Part shown: piece by piece, positions 59,000-64,000 of the stretch
Position numbering within the stretch: the first letter of the stretch is position 1
How the letters are laid out: every line of letters begins with the position of its first letter
Assembly: GCF_003576645.1 (NCBI RefSeq)
Contig: NC_044925.1
Span: forward strand, 7,379,254 to 7,443,253
Length of the DNA stretch: 64,000 nt
DNA from: Ipomoea triloba
Lineage: Eukaryota; Streptophyta; Magnoliopsida; Solanales; Convolvulaceae
Direction: 5' to 3'
Made by a program: the position numbers and the translations under genes
The notes under the pieces: model-generated
What the model was told of the DNA's origin: nothing
Databases searched by the model: none
What the model saw: the letters and a program-made list of their open reading frames with translations, nothing else

Positions 59000-59357
59000 A
59001 TTACTTTAAAAAATAGTAAATCTTTATAATTATAATTTTTTAACTTTTAATATGTTTAATTTAAATATAATAGAAAATAATAATTGTAATTATAATTTTT
59101 ATAATGATAATAAATAAAGAAATAATTAACATATAGTGTTAAAATGGTGGGTCCACAAAAAATTTGAGAAAAAAATCTAAAATTAATGGGAATAAGCGTT
59201 TTTGTGATTGAGTAAGATAGTAGATGATGAGGTCGAGGCTGGAGCCCACAAAAATTAGAAAAAAATCTCAACTATTGAGGAAGGCCGCCTTAAGAAGTTA
59301 CATAAGATAAATAATATATTAAAATAAAATAATTTAATTTATGTTGATAAAAATTAA
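59000..59357. other. AT-rich intergenic, no gene
   Basis: No gene or repeat structure recognised apart from poly-A/T runs. Confidence 0.5.
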
Positions 59358-59576
59358 GAAAAATTACACTTTTCGTCCCTAAATTATAGAGTAATTGTAA
59401 AATTCGTCCATAAGTTATCATTGACGTTGCACTTTTCGTCCCTTTCCTAATAAAACATTAGGGACGAAATTTGCAATCTTAGTATAGCTTAAGAGACGAA
59501 AAGCGAGCATGACCAACACTCATGGACGAATTCTACAATTACCCTATAACTTAGAGATGAAAAGTGTAATTTTACC
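59358..59576. mobile_element. Small foldback MITE
   Basis: Ends AAAATTACACTTTTCGTCCC and, in reverse complement, AAAATTACACTTTTCATCTC are inverted. An inner pair, TTTCGTCCCTTT and AGGGACGAAATT, also folds. No clear TSD. Confidence 0.65.
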
Positions 59577-60410
59577 TAAAGTTTAATAATGAAAATTACA
59601 TTTTTACTATTTAAATTTAATCATATTTTAAAAATAAATTAACATCGCAATTCATAAATAAAATTTTATTAATGTTACTATTTTTTAATATACTAATAAG
59701 TGATATGCATTTTAATATAAAATATAAAATGTAAGTTATTAAAATATTATAGATTAGAATAAATTAAAATATTACAAATTTATTCATTATTATTAATTTT
59801 TTATTAATATAAATGTAAAACTTTTTACATATTAATTTATTCTAAAATTTATGGAACTTTTTAAATGCAAATAATATGTTTTACATCCCTATTTCATAGT
59901 TACATTTAATCATACTTTACAATAAAATGATAAGATAAGTGTGTTGTAAAGTGATACTGGATAGTCTTTGTTATGTAATAGGTTGAGTGTTCAAATTTCA
60001 ATATGAAGATATATGTAATTATTTATTTTTGAATATATTAATATAACATATTAGTGGTAAACATAATTAATTTTAAATATTTATAAAATAATATATGAGT
60101 TGACATGCAAATATTATGTTATGACAACGATAATGTTAGTGCCATGTGCCTTATATGTACTTTGACAAAAAAAAAATACTACATCTATCATATTTTATTT
60201 ATAATGCTTATTATTTATTAGACAAATTAATTCTTTATTTTTTTTTATTTTCTTATATTTTTTTAAATATATATATTTTTGTAACAGAGTCATAGTACTC
60301 AATTAAAGAAAAAAGTTAAATTTTATTAACTAAATCAGAGAACCATAAAATGAGACAAGAAAGTATTATAGTTGAAAATTTAAAAATATTATATTTCATA
60401 TTTATTTTTT
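59577..60410. other. AT-rich intergenic, no gene
   Basis: Very AT-rich. A short SINE tail remnant (GTAACAGAGTCATAGTACTC) lies at about 60281-60300. Confidence 0.5.
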
Positions 60411-61101
60411 GAGTTAATGACCGATTTAGCTCATTGACTATAGCCAAATTATCGATTTGGTCATCAACTATTATTATTATTAAATTAAGTCTTTAACTTT
60501 AAAAGTCTTACCAAATTTCGTCCTCCATTATCATTCTATTATTCAAATCGACTATCATCATATTGCTCAAACCGATGGGAGAACAAAAATTTGGTAAGAT
60601 TTTCAAAATTGATTACCTAATTTCGTAAGGATGATAATTAATGACTAATTCTGTAATTTTAATATAGTCAAGAGACCATATCAGTTAGAGTTTATTACCG
60701 AAATGATCCATCGACTATTACGAAATTACTATTTTGGTTCTCGACAATTTTTCGTGCCCAATTAAGTCTTTCGACTTTGAAAATTTTAACCAATTTGGTC
60801 CTCCGTTTATTTTGCCGTTAAACATCCGTTAAGTCGAGGTCAAATTGGTAATTTTGCTATAGTCAAGGGACCATTTCAGTGAAAAATTAATTACCAATTT
60901 GGTCCCTTGATTATAGCAAGATTACCAATTTGGTCCCAATTTAACGGATATTTAACGGCGAAATAAACGGATGACCAAATTGGTTAAAATTTTCAAAGTC
61001 GAGAGACTTAATTGGGCACGAAAAATTGTTGAGAACCAAATTGATAATTTCGCAATAGTCGAGAGACCATTTCGGTAATAAACTCTATCGGTTATTAACT
61101 C
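60411..61101. mobile_element. Mutator-type MITE of the GAGTTAATGAC family, copy 2, with nested element
   Basis: Ends GAGTTAATGACCGAT and, in reverse complement, GAGTTAATAACCGAT. Flanks TTATTTTTT (60402-60410) and TTAATTTTT (61102-61110) match at 8 of 9. Without the inner insertion it is about 284 bp, like copy 1. Confidence 0.85.
60688..61085. mobile_element. 398-bp foldback MITE nested in the previous MITE
   Basis: Near-perfect inverted arms starting GAGTTTATTACCGAAATG meet near 60890. Target duplication TATCAGTTA (60679-60687) against TATCGGTTA (61086-61094), 8 of 9 bases. A 9-bp TSD supports the Mutator type. Confidence 0.9.
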
Positions 61102-61110
61102 TTAATTTTT

Positions 61111-61595
61111 TAATATAATAATAATAATAATGGTTTCTCTAAAAAGAAAATAATAATAATAATGGTATAAATATATCCAATTTGACTCGGGACGCAGATG
61201 TGGAGAGTGGAGACCACCATCTGAACCGGTTGTCTCCAGAAATCCTCTGTGTCTCCGGGAAAAGAAACCAAACACCATAGAATCGTATCGCTACTTTTCA
61301 TTGTTTTCAATTCTCAATAATTTTCTGCGTTGAATCTGATTTTCTTTTCAGTTTTGATCAATTGCTCTCCCTGGAAAGTCAAAAGCATACCAACTCGTGC
61401 ACAATCCGTAGTTTTTTTTACGGAGAAGGGTATCATTTCTTTTTGTGTGTTTTTTCATGACATTGAGGAAAATAAAATTAAAAATATAAAGAAATTTGGA
61501 TAAGATTTGCACGTCAGAATCGAATCGGATACGCACTGTTGGATTTCTGGAGATTCATAGCCCATCGCTTGTTGTCTGTATTTTGTTTGCTTGCA
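61111..61595. promoter_or_regulatory. Upstream region of the LSD1-like gene
   Basis: No reading frame of note. (AAT)n runs occur at 61113-61127 and 61150-61165. The sequence becomes less AT-biased from 61185 onward, as expected of a promoter. Confidence 0.4.
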
Positions 61596-61603
61596 TATAT
61601 AAA
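61596..61603 (+). promoter_or_regulatory. Candidate TATA box of the LSD1-like gene
   Basis: TATATAAA, about 270 bases upstream of the ATG in genomic DNA, but only a few tens of bases from the first (5' UTR) exon, which ends at a GTGAGT donor at 61641. Confidence 0.55.
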
Positions 61604-61864
61604 CTTCGCTGTTCGGGCGTCAGATTTCTTACATCGTCACTGGTGAGTTATTCTTCTCCATAGATTTTTTCCTTTATGGGCTTAAGCTGATTTTAGATTT
61701 TGTAATTTTCTTTCTGGGTTCTCAAATTTTAGTTTGATTTCTTGAAAATGAAATTTTGTTTCTATTATCAGCAAAAGATTGAATTTCGTTTTTTTAATCC
61801 TCATAGTAATTAGAAAGTTTTTGGACTTGAAATATCGATTTATGCGGTAGCATTTGGCACAGAT

Positions 61865-62765
61865 ATGCAGAGCCAGTTGGTTTGCAGTGGGTGTAGGACT
61901 ATTCTTCTTTATCCCAGAGGAGCTACAAATGTCTGCTGTGCAGTGTGCAATGCCCTCACTCCTGTGCCGCCTCCTGGTATATCTGCTTCTTGTCACAAGA
62001 TCCTTAATGTTGGGTAGTTTCAATCTTTCCTCTGTAAAGGACGATGAGAAGAGAAAATAGAAGTGAATGTTTGGTCTTGGTTACTTATATCTAATTTTGA
62101 CCTTGTTTGCGAATCATCAATATATTTGGCATAATGTGTGTAAGCAACTATTTTAATTTGATTGGACTTGATGATCTTACTAATTCATTCCTGCGAGAGA
62201 ATATAGGAGAAGGGAAAAGAGGAGGAAGAGCAAAATATAAGAAAAAAGAGAGCGAGAAAGAGAGAGAGAGAAAATTGTTGGGTATGTCAACTATACAAGA
62301 AGCACAGGAAATGAGAGAGAGAGAGGGGGGCTTGCCTGCAATATTGATTGATTATTCCATTGATCATTAGGTTTCATGTATGCACATTAATTTTACACTA
62401 GGCTGCACAGTATGCATCTTAACTGTTACATGGTAACAAATATTTTAATGGAGAGTTGTTCAGGGCTTCACTTAATACTTGGTGTTTTTCACAAATCTTA
62501 ATAAATATGTAGATTAAATACCATGAGTTACTCCGATGCCATTGTAAAAGTGGCTTTGCTACACGAAATACCATGATTCAGTTCATACTGGATTAGCATA
62601 TTTCTGTTCGTTGCAATGTTATTTAAAATATTGCCTTTTATGCAGGAATGGAGATGGGTCAGATGGCTCAACTGATATGTGGGGGTTGCCGCACACTTCT
62701 GATGCATCCACGGGGAGCAACCAGTGTAAGATGCTCCTGCTGTCATACGGTGAACCTTGTGCCAG
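61865..62765 (+). CDS. LSD1/LOL-type zinc-finger protein, 5' part; gene continues past the window
   Basis: A 5' UTR intron runs from the donor at about 61641 to the acceptor at 61861-61862. Coding exons are 61865-61976 and 62646-62765, joined in frame at GT-AG borders. Exon 1 encodes [19 protein letters not shown] and C25-x2-C28; with C7-x2-C10 this is the first LSD1 finger (CxxC-x14-CxxC). Exon 2 encodes the second ([23 protein letters not shown]). LSD1-family proteins usually have three fingers, so the third should lie beyond a long intron that fills 62766-64000. Known role: nuclear regulators of cell death and stress responses, scaffolding bZIP factors and metacaspases. Which member (LSD1, LOL1 or LOL2) cannot be told from two fingers. 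Confidence in the family is high. Confidence 0.92.
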
Positions 62766-63967
62766 GTAAGAATATCAAGATTTATTTTCATATGATATGA
62801 AAGATTAACATTTAGTGTGGTTATAAAAAAGGACTAGACATAAAGACTAACATAGATCTGCATGGTGAATAATTCTGTTCTTCTGTTGGAATGTCATGTT
62901 GTGATTATCAAAATAATGTGTTTTCCTAGGTATGGATGTGTGTGTTGATCTTTTGAGGGTTTTAAACCTAATTCAATCACTGTGAGTCTTTTGTATCACT
63001 TAAGTGTTTCCTTTAATTTAATAAAATTACTTTAACTTATGAAAATGGGTGGTTTACAAAGTTAGAAAAGGTATGAAGATTAACATTTTGAATACTTTGG
63101 TTCTAGTGTTGGCTGTTGAAATGTCATGATATGATGTTTGAGCAAGATTAGCATCATGTGTAGCTCCTCAAGTTAATAGAAGCTTAAGCTCTAGTTATGT
63201 TTTATGCTGTTGATCTGCAATTGATTATGAGATATTTGAATGTCTCTGTAAGTGGAGAGTGAAAGAATAGATACAGTAATTTGATATAATGTATTGCAAC
63301 TGGTAACCAGTTAAATTTGGGTTGCTAAAAAGATTTGTCACAGAGCTTGAATGCTAATATGTTATATGTCTAGTATATAATCAATTCCAAGATGATATAA
63401 TGACTTATGAATAGATCTGTTTTGTTTGAAAAATTGTGGAAACAACCCTTTGCACAATATGATCCTTATAGAGAACCATGAAGCATGAATAGCAAATATT
63501 TTGAAAAGCAAAAATGTGGAATCTGTACATAGAATTAGGACTAGATTCTGATCAATTTTACTCTTTTGGCCTAAAGGAAAAGTAATGGATGACTTGGTGA
63601 AATTTATGGACACCTATGGTCTCTAAAAGTATAATGCTCTTTGTAATATTTCTTCAGCACCAAATTGGCTATGTTTTCACATTTACTTATAAAAGAAGTT
63701 TTCTCTTATGCTGCATGGTTCCGATCAGAGTGTTAAATACCATCGTTAACCTCTAGACCATTTCCTACTTTTCCACCATTTTCCAATTTTACATATTTGA
63801 CTACCAGCTCTTGTAGTTCTGTTTGAATTTTACCATTCCATGATATTACTTGCCCACCACATAGAAAACACAGTACACTTTTCTAGACATGTCTGCAAAA
63901 CTAAGCTGATTTTTCCATTTTTGTGATACTAATCTAAACCATATGTGTGTGATAAACCACAGAAGTT

Positions 63968-64000
<33 letters not shown>
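62766..64000 (+). other. Intron of the LSD1-like gene, no exon seen
   Basis: Starts at a GTAAGA donor. No CxxC-type exon or other gene was found. The window ends in about 30 T residues, which may be a real tract or a sequence-end artefact. Confidence 0.6.

Noticed and set aside
61854..62060. 68-codon frame overlapping the LSD1-like first exon
   Set aside because: A different frame over the same exon; the frame starting at 61865 gives the conserved zinc finger.
62107..62370. 87-codon plus frame rich in Glu/Lys/Arg
   Set aside because: Within the intron of the LSD1-like gene, produced by a GAGA-rich tract; splice sites of the flanking exons skip it.

Overview
The window is nuclear DNA of a flowering plant. 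The evidence is AT-rich intergenic sequence, genes with many short GT-AG introns, a plant-type terpene synthase, a CYP71-clan P450, a plant N-acetylglucosamine kinase, an LSD1-type zinc-finger gene, and a dense load of plant transposons (Copia-like LTR elements, CACTA, MULE, hAT, Stowaway and Harbinger MITEs, L1 LINE, tRNA-derived SINE). The species cannot be named from sequence alone; gene style suggests a eudicot, perhaps an asterid.

Layout. 1-8.75 kb: a divergent gene pair, a three-exon CYP71D-like P450 on the minus strand (260-2759) and a seven-exon TPS-a class sesquiterpene synthase on the plus strand (5916-8746). Both reading frames are intact, and each gene has a TATAAATA box. They share a 3.1-kb intergenic region that is itself a direct tandem duplication, later invaded by small transposons. 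This is the most interesting functional unit: a compact candidate terpenoid synthesis and oxidation module. 9.5-18 kb: a Copia-like LTR element carrying only gag, on the minus strand, itself hit by a solo LTR and a hAT MITE, possibly all inside a CACTA element. 18-22.5 kb: microsatellite-rich sequence and a decayed MULE. 22.7-28.0 kb: an intact seven-exon N-acetyl-D-glucosamine kinase gene. 28-34 kb: AT-rich repeats, a Stowaway MITE, a 5'-truncated LINE, LTR fragments and SINEs.

34.5-45.7 kb: a 925-bp near-perfect foldback element; a second gag-remnant LTR element (35.8-43.7 kb) with a 4.1-kb CACTA element inside it and a solo LTR inside the CACTA (three levels of nesting); a SINE; a Harbinger-type element. 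45.9-52.4 kb: a full MULE with long TIRs, a decayed transposase and an opposite-strand GRF zinc-finger gene, the latter split by a GC-rich insertion. 52.6-59 kb: a Mutator-type MITE, a SINE and a full-length L1 LINE with an exact 18-bp target duplication. 59-61.1 kb: Mutator-type MITEs, one nested in another. 61.6 kb to the end: the 5' part of an LSD1/LOL-type zinc-finger gene that runs off the window.

Only four genes look like functional host genes: P450, TPS, NAGK and the LSD1-like gene. All other long reading frames belong to transposons or are chance ORFs. Exon joins were worked out by hand from splice consensus, frame and family conservation; no alignment or expression data were available.
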